Positions 22,975 through 34,490 of a stretch of 64,000 nt of DNA are shown here, in pieces. A program made the translations under genes and the position numbers. A model generated the notes under the pieces. The model was given only the letters and a program-made list of their open reading frames with translations. It had not been told where the DNA came from and made no database searches. Position 1 is the first letter of the stretch. Each line of letters opens with the position of its first letter. Source of the DNA: Spirometra erinaceieuropaei (taxonomy: Eukaryota > Platyhelminthes > Cestoda > Diphyllobothriidea > Diphyllobothriidae); the NCBI GenBank assembly GCA_902702965.1, contig CACRXP010000002.1, positions 2,091,846 through 2,155,845 on the forward strand, written 5' to 3'.

Positions 22975-23690
22975 ATGTCTGTGCGCCCATTTCCCCAACA
23001 GAAACACCTATGAAAGTAAGCGTGTATCTTCCGCCCATGGATGCGCTAATTTCGGGCTGATCATCGGCATGTGTTACACTGTGGTCACGCATCAGCCGTC
23101 GCTAACTAATGAATATAACGACCATCGCATCAAGATCAATGGCACCCCACTCCCAGTAATGGATAAATTCATTTATTTTGGTTGCACACTCTCAAGCAAC
23201 GCTAAAATCGACAAGGAATTTCGGCATCTGATATCAGAAGTCTGCCAGGCGTTTGGCTGGCTGCCAGGCTCTGTGTGGAATCTCCATGACTTCCATCTCA
23301 ACACCAAACTGAGAATTTGCAAAGCTTTCATCTTAACAGCATTGCTGAGTGTGGAGAAGACCTGGGCAGTCAACAAAGGACAAATAATGAAACTGAAATA
23401 ATTTCATTTTAGCTGTCTCCTAAATAATACTAAAGCTGGGGTAGCAAGTCGTAATTCTAGCCACAAAAGTCATTGAAAGCACCGGAGTCCTCAACGCTTA
23501 CGTCCCACAGAGACAACTTCGACTGTGCTGGAGGGACCACTTCGCGAAGATGAATGACGTGCGTCTGCTCAATAGGCATTTCTACAACGATATCGCAACG
23601 GGGCTTCTTAACATTGCATTTTATGCTCAGAGTCGGTATTACGTAAAGCGCCGAATCAATAATGGCGCAAACGGTAAGATTTAGGTTACA

Positions 23691-24216
23691 TTGGATTATC
23701 CAGGTTGTCCTGTATAGAATTTATGCGGCCCGGAAATTTTCCGTCGTGAAAAATGGACAGCTGATTAAAGGAGTGTCAGGCAGTCGACAAAAAGCCATGA
23801 TATAATTATTTGATTATCATCAACATCAGGTCAGGGCAGATTTGTCCTCAGTCATACCATACAATAAGTGTCTCAAAATGAAGCCCGTGGGCTAAATTTC
23901 GTATAACTGAAGGAAGTATTCTTAATGCCGTCCTTATCAAAGGACACACATAACTTAACCGAGATTGCCTGAGTCAATGGTTTAAAAATATACCTGGAAA
24001 AGCAACATCAACCTCCAGGAAGATGGCACTCCCAGCCAAAAAAAGGGCAGACAAGTATGATTTATGAAAATGACATGGTTTTGAACTCTAATAAGCCTTT
24101 GAGCTCTAGTTCATTTTTAATTTCTTCTTTTACTGTTCTGAAATAAACGCAGAGCATTAAATGCTTTGCGGCGGCCCCGCAATCCCCCTTGTTTGAGCCC
24201 GGGTCACACGTTAGGA
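23691..24216. other. 5' flank of the TMEM126 gene
   Basis: AT-rich sequence from the end of the RTE element to the start codon at 24217. No promoter motif could be identified. In-frame codons extend upstream from ATG 24217 to about 24166 without a methionine. Confidence 0.4.
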
Positions 24217-27053
24217 ATGAGTTTAGGCGTAAAAAAGATGAAGGAACAGCAGCTTCAGCGATTGCGGAACTGGCAGCCACAGTCCGAAGTGTGGCCTTTA
24301 GTTCATGGACCGAAGATTGCGTCTGTATGCGTCATGGCGAGCAGCTTTGTAATCATTCTAAGAATGCGTCAGTTTTACAACTTATTCTCCCAGCAACACT
24401 TTTTCGGAACTGTGATGCCTGTTGTTGGCATTCCGGCCATTGGGTATCTAATGACGTCTGATTGTCTTGTTGAGCGCGATCTTTTCTCGCGGTTTGCAAA
24501 GTATGACGAAACAAGACCAGTGTGCACGACTTGCTACGAACTTCGAGGATCGATTCTTCAGGTTACATCTACAATTTTCCTTTTTTTAGATTGCTTGTCT
24601 TGTTAATTTGTCCCTTACGAGAGTCCGTCGCTATTTTATGCGAACATACCTTGATTCATACCGTCTGCCTATCTTTTCCGTCAGCTAATTTTCGAAATCT
24701 AACTGTCCGAAACAACTCGAAACTTCGGATTGCAGCTTAGCTCTCTATATAGAGAGCGCCTTTTCACAGAGTGTGTTAAAGACAATTTACGGCTGACAAT
24801 GTACTGTAACAAAAATTAAAAAGGCCGTTAATGAGCTAAGCTGCAATCCGAAGTTTCTAGTTGTTTCGGACAGTTAGATTTCGAAAATGAGGCTAATAGG
24901 ATTCCCGTAAAACTTACATATGTCAGTTTTACAGGAATCCTATTAGCCTCATCTGGCAAAACTGATTCTTCTCATTTACTATGAGACGTAGGAAATAGTT
25001 TAGTTGTCGTGAGCTCAGTTCACGTATGTCAGCAATGCGACCAGGTCAAATTCTGCCTATCACCCTTCGCATTGTTAACGTCGACCAGAACAGGAAGTTT
25101 CGAACGAACTTCTTATCATTCAGCAGACACATTTTACAATTTGTCCCATAAAGCGGTACTGTGTCTCACGCTTTTCTCGCTTTTATACACATACCCCCAG
25201 GAAATGGCCTCCGTTTGCTTTTCGACCCTGTTGGTCCTGTGGTTTGAATCCCATAATTTGTATTTACCACATTACAAAGTCAACCAGTCTCAGTCACTTC
25301 CAACACCGTTGAGTATTGTTGATGCCCCTAACTGCGTTAAAGGAGTTTTCATAAATTGTGACCAACAAAATTGTTCAAAGTATATAAAGGAAAATCAGGG
25401 TGATGTTTACAAATATGAAAGACGGACAAAATACTGACGATCGTTAACACTGCTTTTTTGGGTTCTCCTACGTAATTAGTGGAAGGCCCGCCTAGTAAGT
25501 AAGGGTAATTGCCTTTCCGTTTGAAAAGCATTGTTGAAAAACAACTTTATAAGCCGACCTACGAGTCTCCTTAAATCCTCAGCACCTATGTTTGAGGTCC
25601 TGTTGCTCAGCATTATATATGACGGAGACTTTCCCTTGGGCAATTAACTAGCTCCGCGTGCAAACCGCTTACAGTGTCCATGCAAGAGTTCCATTTGCTT
25701 GCTTTGCGCTGCGAATGTCGTTTAGCCAGGATCTTATTTCCGGCGGCCACACGGGACTGCGCTAAAGGTAATATCTGTGCCCTTATCGCGTGTTAGATCG
25801 CCGTTTTTGAGATCCAAAGCCGGAAATATTTAAGTTGTTATAGCTACTTCACGCCACCCATACCAATTATGGATGCATTTCAAAACACTCGCCATTCTTT
25901 TTACTCATTTTATTAGCTTTTTCTGGGCGTGTAATTTATCAGGATGCGTCGGTCTCAGTGAAAACGGCCTTTTACTTATTAATTTCTGCTGGCATATCGC
26001 ATCAAGATTTCTTCGAAGGATCGCCAGTCCCTTCCACTCCCATGTATGCATTTTCAAAATCCCCGCACTATGACCATTCCCATTTGGCCGGTAATCGTGG
26101 ATTATCGAGTGACCCTTGAACCATCGTTTTGCAATCAGTGAAGCTACATCGGCGAGTAGGGTTTCACACCTAGATTCATAGGTGGTTCCTCCGAATCACA
26201 CATGTAACAATGGGTCAGCAGTCAATCTCGAGATGAAGTGTGCCCAAGTATATTTGTAGCGTACGAAGTCCTGTGGGGGACTTAAGTGGATTGCCTAAAG
26301 TACTTTGCTACCATCGACTGACCATATACTGATGTATTTCCAGCAGCTCCAACGCATGAATGTTATCAAACTTTAGAACAATCCTAATTTGTCAGCATCT
26401 TAGTTAGACTTTCAGCCGATTCCCTTCGCCCTTACCAGTCTCGCCAGCTTTATGCATTGGTCGTTTAAAAAACTACCTCGATGTTAACCCCATCGGGTTA
26501 TTTTTTCAAACAGTTAACGAAACCCGCTAGAACGCAAACACTCGTACTTTGGGCTTTTTCGCCAGCATCAATTGGCCCAGTTTGAAGTTAGTTCCGTGTT
26601 CATTATTCATTATATATTATACATAGAAACTCGTTTGTTGTCCAATTTGACTGGTTCAGTTAGGTACTCACTCCTCAGTTTGCAAATTTCGTTTATTTTT
26701 TGTCTTATGGGGATTCGACACATGATGCCTTTACTCGAAATAAATTGGTGCTTACTGTCCTATATTTATACTTCATGTAGGCTACTGCGGCCGTGTTTTT
26801 GCCTTACGTGCTCTCTGTATTCGCCTGTTCGGCAGCAGCTATCTCCTACAGAACTTATCCTACGCCTCATCTCAATGATTGCAGGAAAATGCTCCTCACG
26901 ATCAGGCGGACCAGTCGATCCCTCGGCACCACTCTGACCATGTTGGCTTTGGCTAATTTGGCCTTTGGTGGGTGGCTGACCAGAAGTATGCTTGACACCC
27001 ACTTAATGTTGTCTACTAAGGACAGCGAATTAGACTTAAAGGAAGCCTCGTAA
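24217..27053 (+). CDS. TMEM126: TMEM126 family mitochondrial membrane protein, two exons
   Basis: CDS = join(24217-24561, 26781-27053), 205 residues; human TMEM126A is 195. Exon 1 ends CAG|GTTACA and exon 2 starts after TTCATGTAG|GCT, both in phase 0. Landmarks in order: a hydrophobic segment at 37-50 (SVCVMASSFVIILRM), the family hallmark MPVVGIPAIGYLMTSDCL at 67-84, then CTTCYELRGSILQ at 103-115 crossing into ATAAVFLPYVLSVFACSAAA (116-135), the YRTYPTPHLNDCRKML segment at 138-153 and a last hydrophobic helix LTMLALANLAFGGWL at 167-181. The colinear match to the TMEM126 C-terminal half supports the splice. The family sits in the inner mitochondrial membrane; TMEM126B acts in complex I assembly. 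A second ATG lies at 24238. AATAAA follows 49 nt after the stop. Sequence identity is low, so orthology to A or B is not resolved. Confidence 0.82.
24689..24951. repeat. Tandem pair of hairpins in the TMEM126 intron
   Basis: The first inverted repeat has 54-bp arms at 24689-24742 and 24834-24887 with about two mismatches, enclosing a 91-bp loop. Directly adjoining it, 24888-24951 forms a second hairpin with perfect 18-bp outer arms (TGAGGCTAATAGGATTCC and its complement) and a further 8 paired bases. The remainder of the intron to 26780 shows nothing recognisable. Confidence 0.8.
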
Positions 27054-27101
27054 TTTATGATCTAACTTGTATATCTTAGAGGTTGTACAATAGCTTTTTT
27101 T

Positions 27102-27107
27102 AATAAA
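27102..27107 (+). promoter_or_regulatory. Polyadenylation signal AATAAA of TMEM126
   Basis: A canonical AATAAA after a T-rich run, 49 nt downstream of the TMEM126 stop codon at 27053. It supports 26781-27053 as the terminal exon. Confidence 0.7.
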
Positions 27108-28746
27108 CCGCTGCTTCGAGCCCCATTGCTGACCCTCTCGTTCTTGTGCTTTTTACTGAATTTCTTGACAGATGCACTTCTAGGCTCTGTTTTTGCACGC
27201 TTCGGCCAACTAAGCAGACGGGGTGCTCGCCATGTGTACCAGTGGCGGCACTTGTTGAGATTACGTATTAGATCAAGTTATCTGCTCATTTCTTCGTCGT
27301 TTGTATCCATGAGGTATCTGTGCGGTCCAACAGAAAGGCATCTCGAAATTCGTTGGGTCCGCATTGTCAGTCGAGAGTAAGTGAATGTCAGATTTCTTGC
27401 AGCCGGCAGCGGCAGTGGCGGCGATCTGGTGAGTCTAGTGACAGAGCACCCGCCGCGAACTCGAGAGGCCAGTGATTCGGGTTTATGCCAGCGCCAATAC
27501 CTTCTGGAGGTCCGGATTCGTATTCCCATAATCTGAATTACCAAGGATAACTGATACTTGCAAATGCCTTTAAACTGGAAAAGCTACGTCAGTTTCACCT
27601 GGAAGTTGTATTCATATCTGCCCCATAGTTCTATGACAGAGTGAGGGGCACTCTTTCCTCCTGTTTCATGTCAAAAATTCGGCATTAACTCCTGTAGATA
27701 AAAAACGAATCGTCTCTGAGATTCGCTGGAATTACCCATTCTTCCGTAAATAAGATTAAAATCTCTGGTGGCCATTTCAAGGGGTTGGTTACACGTTCTT
27801 CCAGGTAATAGGCCGCGTAATGTACAAGCGCCTAGAGGTGATTGGCCAGTGCACTTTGTTCCGTGCGTCTGACAATTTTGTGCGTTTAAGGGTCCTTTTC
27901 ACTCCAAAATCGGCATTTGCAGGCTATTAACACAGCAAAATGAGCCCGATTGCTCTGCAATATTTACCTCCCAAGAAAGCAACCGAAGAACCAGTATTCT
28001 AACCAAAGAGGAGAGGAGGGTGCGTGTGGTAAGTGCCGGTGCGCAGCCAGTTAATGTCAACGATCATGACGGACGTCGTGTAAAACCCTTTAACAATCTG
28101 ACTGCACAGACAATGGCCTTTTCGAAACTTCATTGGGACCCATACAGCACATTGTCTGTCTGGCCCAACAGGCGTTATTTACGGCGTCTTTCATTGGTTT
28201 TCTCAAACTTCTGGCCTCCGTGCCCTAGCTGTGGAATTTTTATGGTTAGCGATTGCTTGTCTGACGCTTTGGGGCGTCCTTCTATGCAATTGAGGCTCAT
28301 TTTAATGCCTCGCCGTTCCAAGAGAACATTCAGCCCTGACTTCCTCACACCCAGTTCTCACTAATGGTTATGTTGAGCCTAGGGACTGCATCCAAGTAAT
28401 CACCTTAAACTATGGGCGAGACCAGACAATGAGAGCCAACCTGTATCTCCGATAGCGATGTATTTGTGTGCACTGTCGCACTCGACGACTACCAGAAGGA
28501 GACCAGTCGCCCTGTGCACTCGTATACGATGGCATTATGCAGCGTCAGCCACGGCTCTGGAGGTCACCCCCGGTCACCGCAGAAATCAAGTGGGTCTGGG
28601 AGGAGGCCTTACTTGCCTTAGCACGAGTCAACACCTATTCCGGGGTAGTGATCATCACCGTGTTGGTTAAACGAACTATCGTCTGATGTTTCCCAAGCTC
28701 GCACTCCAAGGTCATTCCGTTGACAGAGGTTTTTATTAATCGAGTT
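27108..28746. other. Unassigned intergenic sequence
   Basis: Open frames at 27126-27380 and 28020-28364 (+) are unrecognised. A weak tRNA-like stretch lies near 27415-27495 (box-A-like TGGTGAGTCTAGTGACAGAGC), too poor to call. Confidence 0.4.
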
Positions 28747-29690
28747 TAGTAGATTTTCTAGCTCGTGAAATGCTAACCGAAATTCTGAAATGCGTTTTTG
28801 ACTCGAGAAGATTAATTAGGTAGAGATGTAATAGTAATTACCATGCAGCATAATCCTAGGATATTCCAGTTACTTCGGGATGCTGGCTTTTGAACGAACT
28901 TCTTTTTGGGCATCTGCAAAACGACAACTTAAGTAGCACGAATTTCTCTCGTTGATTTTCGACACCTTTATAAATTCACATATATTTCTTAGTAAACGTA
29001 CACAAAAATACTCATTCCCTTGCTCTGTTGGTAGAAAACTACGTCATCAAATTTTATACTTAAAGGAAGGGTATAATTCGGTTTCCACTTCTCAGACAAC
29101 TTTGAGTCCGACTTGCCGTTACACTTGTATTCTAGGTTGCCAAATTATAAGCTGCATATTTTCCCTGTATGCAAGAGCATACATTTCTATACGTTATTAA
29201 AAGGTGACCACATGGGGTCCATGAAATTTGTCAGTGGATTTTAGCTATATTGTAAACTTTGCAGGTAACACTAATAACTGCAGATGCACGATATTTTATG
29301 AACTGACCTTTCGCGGTTTTAAAAAATCTCATAATTAGAAACATTTTTAAAGCTAAATTATACTCTCCCTTTAAATGTAAGGTTTGAAGTAGTTTTGTAC
29401 CAAAGAAGTAAAGGGGTGAATATTTTTATGTACTTTTTCTATGAAATATGTTTTAATTTATAAGGACATTGAAAATCAACGAGAAAAATGCATACTGCAT
29501 GAGTAGTCGTTTTTTACAGAGCGTAGTTTTAACAGGCGCCCAAAAAGAAGTCAGTATCCCGAAATAACCGGAATATCCCAGGATTATGCTGCACGGTCAT
29601 TACTCTTACATCTCTACTTAATCAATCTTCTCGAGTCGAAAGTGTACTTCAGAATTTCGATTAGCATTTCATGAGTTAGCACATCTACTG
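28747..29690 (+). mobile_element. Foldback element copy 4 (subfamily B, diverged)
   Basis: The right end ACTG|TA is intact (29690); the left end is degraded (TTTAGTAG for TACAGTAG). The arms match copies 2 and 3 along their length and the centre is in the same orientation as copy 3. No coding capacity. Confidence 0.8.
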
Positions 29691-31005
29691 TATGTTTCCC
29701 CCTAACACTGGGATTCTGAGAATTTTATTCTTTTCTTCCGCTTACGACTTATCCCTGTCCTTTATCTCTCCGTCCTGCTTTCTAGGAGGTTCGACCCATC
29801 TCCGTCAGTTTGGAGCGTTGTCCTAACTGCGCTGCCGTTATAAGTCACCTTCTATCTGATTACCTCGGTGAGCAAACTCAATTTATTTTATTTATTCTAC
29901 ACATTTTTGGAACTGAAGTTTGCATGCTTTCTATTCGGATAAAAGACCTTGATTCTTCCGACCACAACTCTATCTATCGTAGGCTAGTGCTCTTTTGATA
30001 CCCGAATGTTGGAAAAGTAGTGCCCAAGGGACGTGTGAATTAGCTATCTCAACGCAGGTTGGACCATTTCTGGCCATTTACGCAACATGTCTGGCTATTT
30101 AAAATTTCTAGCTGTCGGACGCCATGAACTTTGTCTGGTAAAGTTGTCAGCAGCCTTACAAAACTTCTTAGATTTTACAATTAGTACTGGTGACGAAGAA
30201 ACGCGTAATCGTCTGTTAAATCACCATCCACCTAATCAAGACCGTTATATTGATCTGAGTTTGTATACTTACACTTAAACAAGCTTTCGTGGTAGAATTC
30301 AACAGTCGGAATCTGGATGCAGGCACATGTTAGTCCTGTTTCGTGTTTTTTTCATTCGTTTCATTCTTGCTAGAAATGTTTTGCTTGATCTGTCAGGACA
30401 AATAGCTGCTATCCAGGCCGACCAAACAGTTTTTATTCTGATCGTTGACCCATAGTTATTGCCTGCCCTGAGTCCTTGTCGCGTATTGGCACGCCGACTG
30501 AGCCACTTGTAGAGTGCGGCATAGACTGATTATTTACGTAGACGCCGGTTAAGACAAGCTCGCTTTAAATTCATTCCGGGGAAATATTGCTTCAAGTTTC
30601 TCAAATAGACGCAATTGTCATTCCCTGGTAGTTGTCTTCAGTTTGTTGCTTCGTCGTGTCTATCTGGGTTTTGATGAGCCCGTTAAATCGACCTGCGTAT
30701 GGAGTTTACTATGGTAGGCTGCTCCTATACTCTTTAATCTCCGGGGCGCCGCAAGGCGTCGTTAAAACACATATTTATGCTAGAATTTACCCATCTAAGT
30801 GTCTCTCTAAGGCGCACACGTGAATTTCTCTCCACTGCCAGTGCATCGAATCCGTCCCATTGGAGACATCTTAATGTAACACCTCCCTTCACTGAATCTG
30901 CCCGCCCTAGACTGGCTGACTGTAATCCTCTCTTATTCTTGATTCAACAAGCGCCCTCCCGTTGTCGTTTCGTGCCTCCGAAAACATAATCCTTTCCTAT
31001 TTCAG
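29691..31005. other. Unassigned, with possible non-LTR retroelement relic
   Basis: Two fragments recall retroelement motifs in the right order: DLDSSDHNSI near 29950-29980 (an APE-endonuclease SDH motif) and SGAPQGVV near 30735-30765 (RT motif like SGVPQG). Nothing else between them is recognisable, so this is only a possibility. Confidence 0.25.
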
Positions 31006-31217
31006 GCGTAAAAGATTTCTGCGTCGATAGCAGGGAAGGCACAGTCAGCTTTTTGAACTCCCTGAACGTCCAAGAGGCTGTATCAGCTGCCTTGAGGCTT
31101 ACTGCGCTCCTCAGGGCATCCGGATTCACTGTGATATCTCCCCCAAGCGATACAGAAACTGCATCAGTGGAGGCAAAGAATGACGTCAGCATCGTGCCCT
31201 TGATCTCGGCTGGAGAG
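31006..31217 (+). CDS. Candidate internal exon of an unknown gene
   Basis: I do not recognise the product. A pyrimidine tract and acceptor (CCTTTCCTATTTCAG at 30991-31005) precede, and a donor (GAGAG|GTAAGA at 31217/31218) follows, a 212-nt open segment. Read in the frame starting at 31008 it encodes 70 residues, VKDFCVDSREGTVSFL onward, including SAALRLTALLRASGF and TASVEAKNDVSIVPL. The first two bases would complete a codon from an upstream exon, and the exon ends on a codon boundary. The opposite strand is also open over 107 codons, which weakens the call. No linked exon was found; it could be upstream coding of a gene running towards ADAT3, or chance. Confidence 0.3.
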
Positions 31218-31553
31218 GTAAGATCCCATGTTCCCGTCTGGATGGAGCAGTTTACCTCGATCGTCATGCCAGTCTTGAGAGCTAGTTAGCCGCCCCATAG
31301 GATGAGATTTATGAGCTTGTACTCGAATGACGTGAAAATGTTGCAATATTCTTGTCCCAGCAGCCGTTGATGCCGGGTTGAGGGTCTGGCTTTAGAAGCA
31401 CTTGTGACCCTCAAATCAAGCACTTTCATCGTACGCAACGGTTCACAAGATGAGCTACTCTTCCCACCGAATAATAGTTGAAGGGAGGGGGGGTGAAGTG
31501 ATTTATTTTCCTACTTTGGCCAGCCATACTCTAATTCCAGGTCAGGAGGACCG

Positions 31554-32036
31554 GTAAGATGTGGTTTGGTAGCCCCACGTGATGGACACAATACTATGTT
31601 AGGGGGCGCTCACCGATCGTTCATACGGAACTCACTCGTTCCGTTGTGCCTTATGGACTCTCTCTCGAGCCCAACCAGCAGCCGCACAGCGGCGCATGAT
31701 ATATAGGCAGAATAGTATTACCGACAAAGACAAGGGAGACTGGAATGGCCATTTCTGGCTTATTAGGTTGGGGTTAGGGTTAGTGGCAATGGTTAAGGGT
31801 TAGGGTTTAGGATTAGGGGTTAGAGTTAGGGATAGGGGTTAGGTCAAGTATTTCTCACCCATTCAAAGTACAACCGTCCATTCCTAATAGCTTTTCTTTC
31901 GCATACAACCACTTGACCTCGTCGCCCGTGCGCTCCCCGGCCCCATCTGTAAAAACTCCTATTTTACCACCGGTCTCGTATTAGAGGTGACTGCGGTTTG
32001 CTTACTACAAGTGGGGCTATCAAACCACATCCGACC
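31554..32036 (+). repeat. Dispersed repeat copy B with degenerate TTAGGG tract
   Basis: Same unit as 11169-11503: a GTAGCCCCACGTGATGG start, telomere-like tract at about 31766-31845, then ACCACCGGTCTCGTATT and GTGGGGCTATCAAACCACATC. It contains an extra block of about 165 bp (31600-31765) that is similar to sequence at 35285 onward, so a second repeat appears inserted in or joined to it. Confidence 0.6.
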
Positions 32037-33465
32037 GGAAGACCTGCTGTTGCGACCCAGTACAGCGCTCTACCGTCCGAGCCACAGACCCATGCTCTGT
32101 CACCCCTTAATTGGGAATACTCGAAGTCCAGCGAAGACTGAATCCACCGATCCGACGTACTTTCATAAATACATGCGGATGCCTCGGTTTGCCTTAGAAC
32201 TCCATCCCAGGCGAAGCCCAGCACTATCTGACTTGCACGTGAATTTGTCTAGGGTTCCGATGACAGGACAGTGTGGGCGTAGGCGCAACAGGGCCAACCG
32301 GCCCGTCTACACGTGCCGCACACGATCTGGCCCGCAACGCCACGCTCGCCTGACGTGTGTGAATGGGAGTGCCGTGGAGATAGGTCATTGCGCCCGGACC
32401 CTCAATCCTTAATAGGACCGACTGGACTATTCAGCTGGCAACTACCCAAGCCACGCGTCATGATAGTTTAAAAGTTCATTCGGTCGTTTGTAGTTAGGAA
32501 ACCCAACGTTGGACCCGGGCTGGATCGATCACGCTCCCGCCTTTTCCTCTCCTCATGCAGCAGTGTCCTGTTTGAACTTTCCGACTGGCTGTTAACGAGC
32601 TTTTGACGCCGTCGCCCACATGGCGTGAGCCCTCACACGCTTCATATCATGTTCGTATAGGACCATAACTGAAGACTCGCGCAGACCCAAAGTAGCCTGG
32701 CGAACGCATTTCGTGATCTTGTCTGACCGCTGTTTTGGTTTAGCGTAATACCAGCGCAGTCCATCTGGAGGAGGCCTAGTGTCTAGACTGTGATTAAAAT
32801 GCCTATTCTGATGTAATGTTCGGGGAACCTAGAAGGTCTGCTGTTGGCGAACCTGCAAAATAACCAAATCCCCACGACAATGTCGCCGCTTCCCTTAATG
32901 CCACCTTTGTTACGAAGCCTGTGGCGCAAATGCACAGACCGCCTGTTCACCTTATGTACTTTGCAGGTGTTAGGTGATTGAGAGAACCATTAAAACTGCC
33001 CGACTTTTGCTTCTTAGGCGGGGAACTGTTCCGCGTCACCAGCACTGGACGGTGCTGCCGAACCCCCACCCTTGCCCAATCAGGTTTGTGGACCCTATGT
33101 GACCAGAGTGCAGAACCTGGTGGCAGTCCTTGGACCTGAATATCGTTGTCTACGGGGACACTACGTCCCCGCCTGGTGCCTTCGCCTACCGTCTGGCGGT
33201 CCCCTGATTGGCAGTTTGGTCTCCGCGCTCTCCAACCTGCGTCCCCTCAGCAGGCAACTGCTGCACCTCAAGCGCGTCCACTCTGTAACAGAACCTGCGA
33301 ACGGCGGCAACAGATCTGTCAGAGTGCTTTTGGACCTCGACAAAGTCCAGTAGGTCCTCCTCCCCCACAAATGATAGCGCAACCCCACCTCATCCCATTG
33401 GTGGAATATGGATTGTCTTCCAGCTATATCTCCGCCTACTTTAGACCCGCCTTTAATTACGGGGG
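32037..33465. other. Unassigned sequence
   Basis: A tRNA-like minus-strand stretch lies near 32040-32100 (TGGCTCGGACGGTAGAGCGC resembles box A), without a cloverleaf I can complete. The open frames around 33072-33496 are GC-rich but unrecognised on either strand. Confidence 0.35.
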
Positions 33466-33905
33466 GAATGGACCCCCCAAACGGGCCACGTGTTAGGTGC
33501 GCTGGACCAACACGGGGGCCACATCGGATTCTGGCAGGCGCTATCTGTGCACAATAGCAAATGACAACATGTAGGAGGTGCGCTGGCAGTCCCTGTTGTC
33601 GACAGTCGTCGCACGACTGCGATCTCTGCCATGCCCTCCATTGTTGTGGCGGTAAAAATCCCGGTCATTTGTGAGTGGACCAGGGGGTGCGGAGTGTAGC
33701 GCCAGGGCGAGGATCCATCCGAGCCATCCACCTGCGGCCTCCCTCGTCTCCGGTCATCTTGACTCTGTCTTTACACCGGACTCAGGCGGGGGAGGAGGAG
33801 AGAGTGTAGGTAAATGCAGCGCAAGTCACCGTCCCTGCTCCCACCGCTGCTGCAGCTGTGGGGCACACGGTGGACATCATCGAAATCGATGGTCGAACTA
33901 TCATG
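33466..33905 (-). repeat. Dispersed repeat family R1, inverted copy
   Basis: Reverse-complement relative of 15280-15745 with the same order of landmarks (GTTCGACCATCG, ACCCCCTGGTCCAC, CGTGTTGGTCCAGCGCA, CGTGGCCCGTTT). Here no gypsy sequence follows, which argues that R1 moves independently. Confidence 0.55.
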
Positions 33906-34204
33906 TGGTGTCCAAGGGAGTGGCTCTCTTGCAACACATTCTCTCAGAGGGACTGGTAGTATCTACGGATACTTACTTTCGTGGCTGCTAATGACTGTGG
34001 CAATTCTAAAGCTCCTTTTTCATTAGCCAAAAAGTAGACTGGCAAATTTGCCTTCAAGTAGACGTTTAAACGTTCATTTAAAATGCCTGTTTATTACCCA
34101 TTCATAGGCCCCACTCGCAAAACTTCTATTACCACCTCTCCCGTAAGACAGGCACCTGGGGGCCGGTCGTGCATTTCTTGGGGTCCTTCCCTATACCGTT
34201 GTTT
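33906..34204. other. Unassigned sequence
   Basis: Nothing recognisable. Confidence 0.5.
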
Positions 34205-34490
34205 TCACTGTCGTGGGAAGGGTGACCAACCGTCAGGCTGAGATGCATACTCGTTCCGCTGCGCCTCGCGGCTCAATTCAGAGGCCTTGCACAATCACTA
34301 GTAATCGCGCAGAAAGGAGCACCTACAAAGACAAGGGGCATCAGAATAACTACTTCTGGCTTGTTATCCGTTCTCAGCCATCCGTACCCAACCAGAGGTC
34401 TTGATGACTTGGGGTTCGAAGCCCGATTATTTGGTAATTAAGCGTTAAGTCCAACGCTCTACCATTGAGCCAAGGACTTGTCTTCTATCG
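34205..34490 (-). repeat. SINE-like unit with tRNA-like head
   Basis: On the minus strand, 34411-34488 shows a box-A-like TGGCTCAATGGTAGAGCG, a D-arm GCTC/GAGC, a possible anticodon stem GCGTT/AACGC around GGACTT, a long variable region and a box-B-like GGCTTCGAACCCC. The acceptor stem does not pair, so it is not a functional tRNA. The neighbouring 34205-34390 resembles the blocks at 31600-31765 and 35285-35440 (ACTCGTTCCGCTGCGCCT; AAAGACAAGGG; TTCTGGCTTGTTA). Together they look like a tRNA-derived SINE. Confidence 0.4.

Larger units (their letters stand above)
20466..23690 (+). pseudogene. RTE-type non-LTR retrotransposon, decayed
   Basis: An APE-type endonuclease starts near 20470 (LAAWNVHSLL-like, later [18 protein letters not shown] at 20898-20950, where the catalytic GDFN reads RDFN). 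Next comes the linker (HHVHLRGQSAQRLENLRNLG), then the RT: a fingers segment near 22300, FADLTKAFDTVNRD near 22530, MMARVTDKRTVAE and TNGMKQG near 22640-22710. The RT thumb and end are at 22880-23401 (CANFGLIIG, DKFIYFGCTLSSNAKID, FHLNTKLRICKAFILTALL). Numerous stops and frameshifts make it inactive. The element is interrupted by a 357-bp PLE-1 piece and contains a long palindrome. Confidence 0.85.

Noticed and set aside
29810..30830. Non-LTR retroelement between SDHNSI and SGAPQG motifs
   Set aside because: Only two short motifs fit and the spacing is shorter than in known families; kept as a note, not called as an element.
34411..34488. Functional tRNA gene (Leu- or Lys-like)
   Set aside because: Box A, D-arm and box B are visible, but the acceptor stem does not pair and the T-stem has a mismatch; better explained as a SINE head or pseudo-tRNA.
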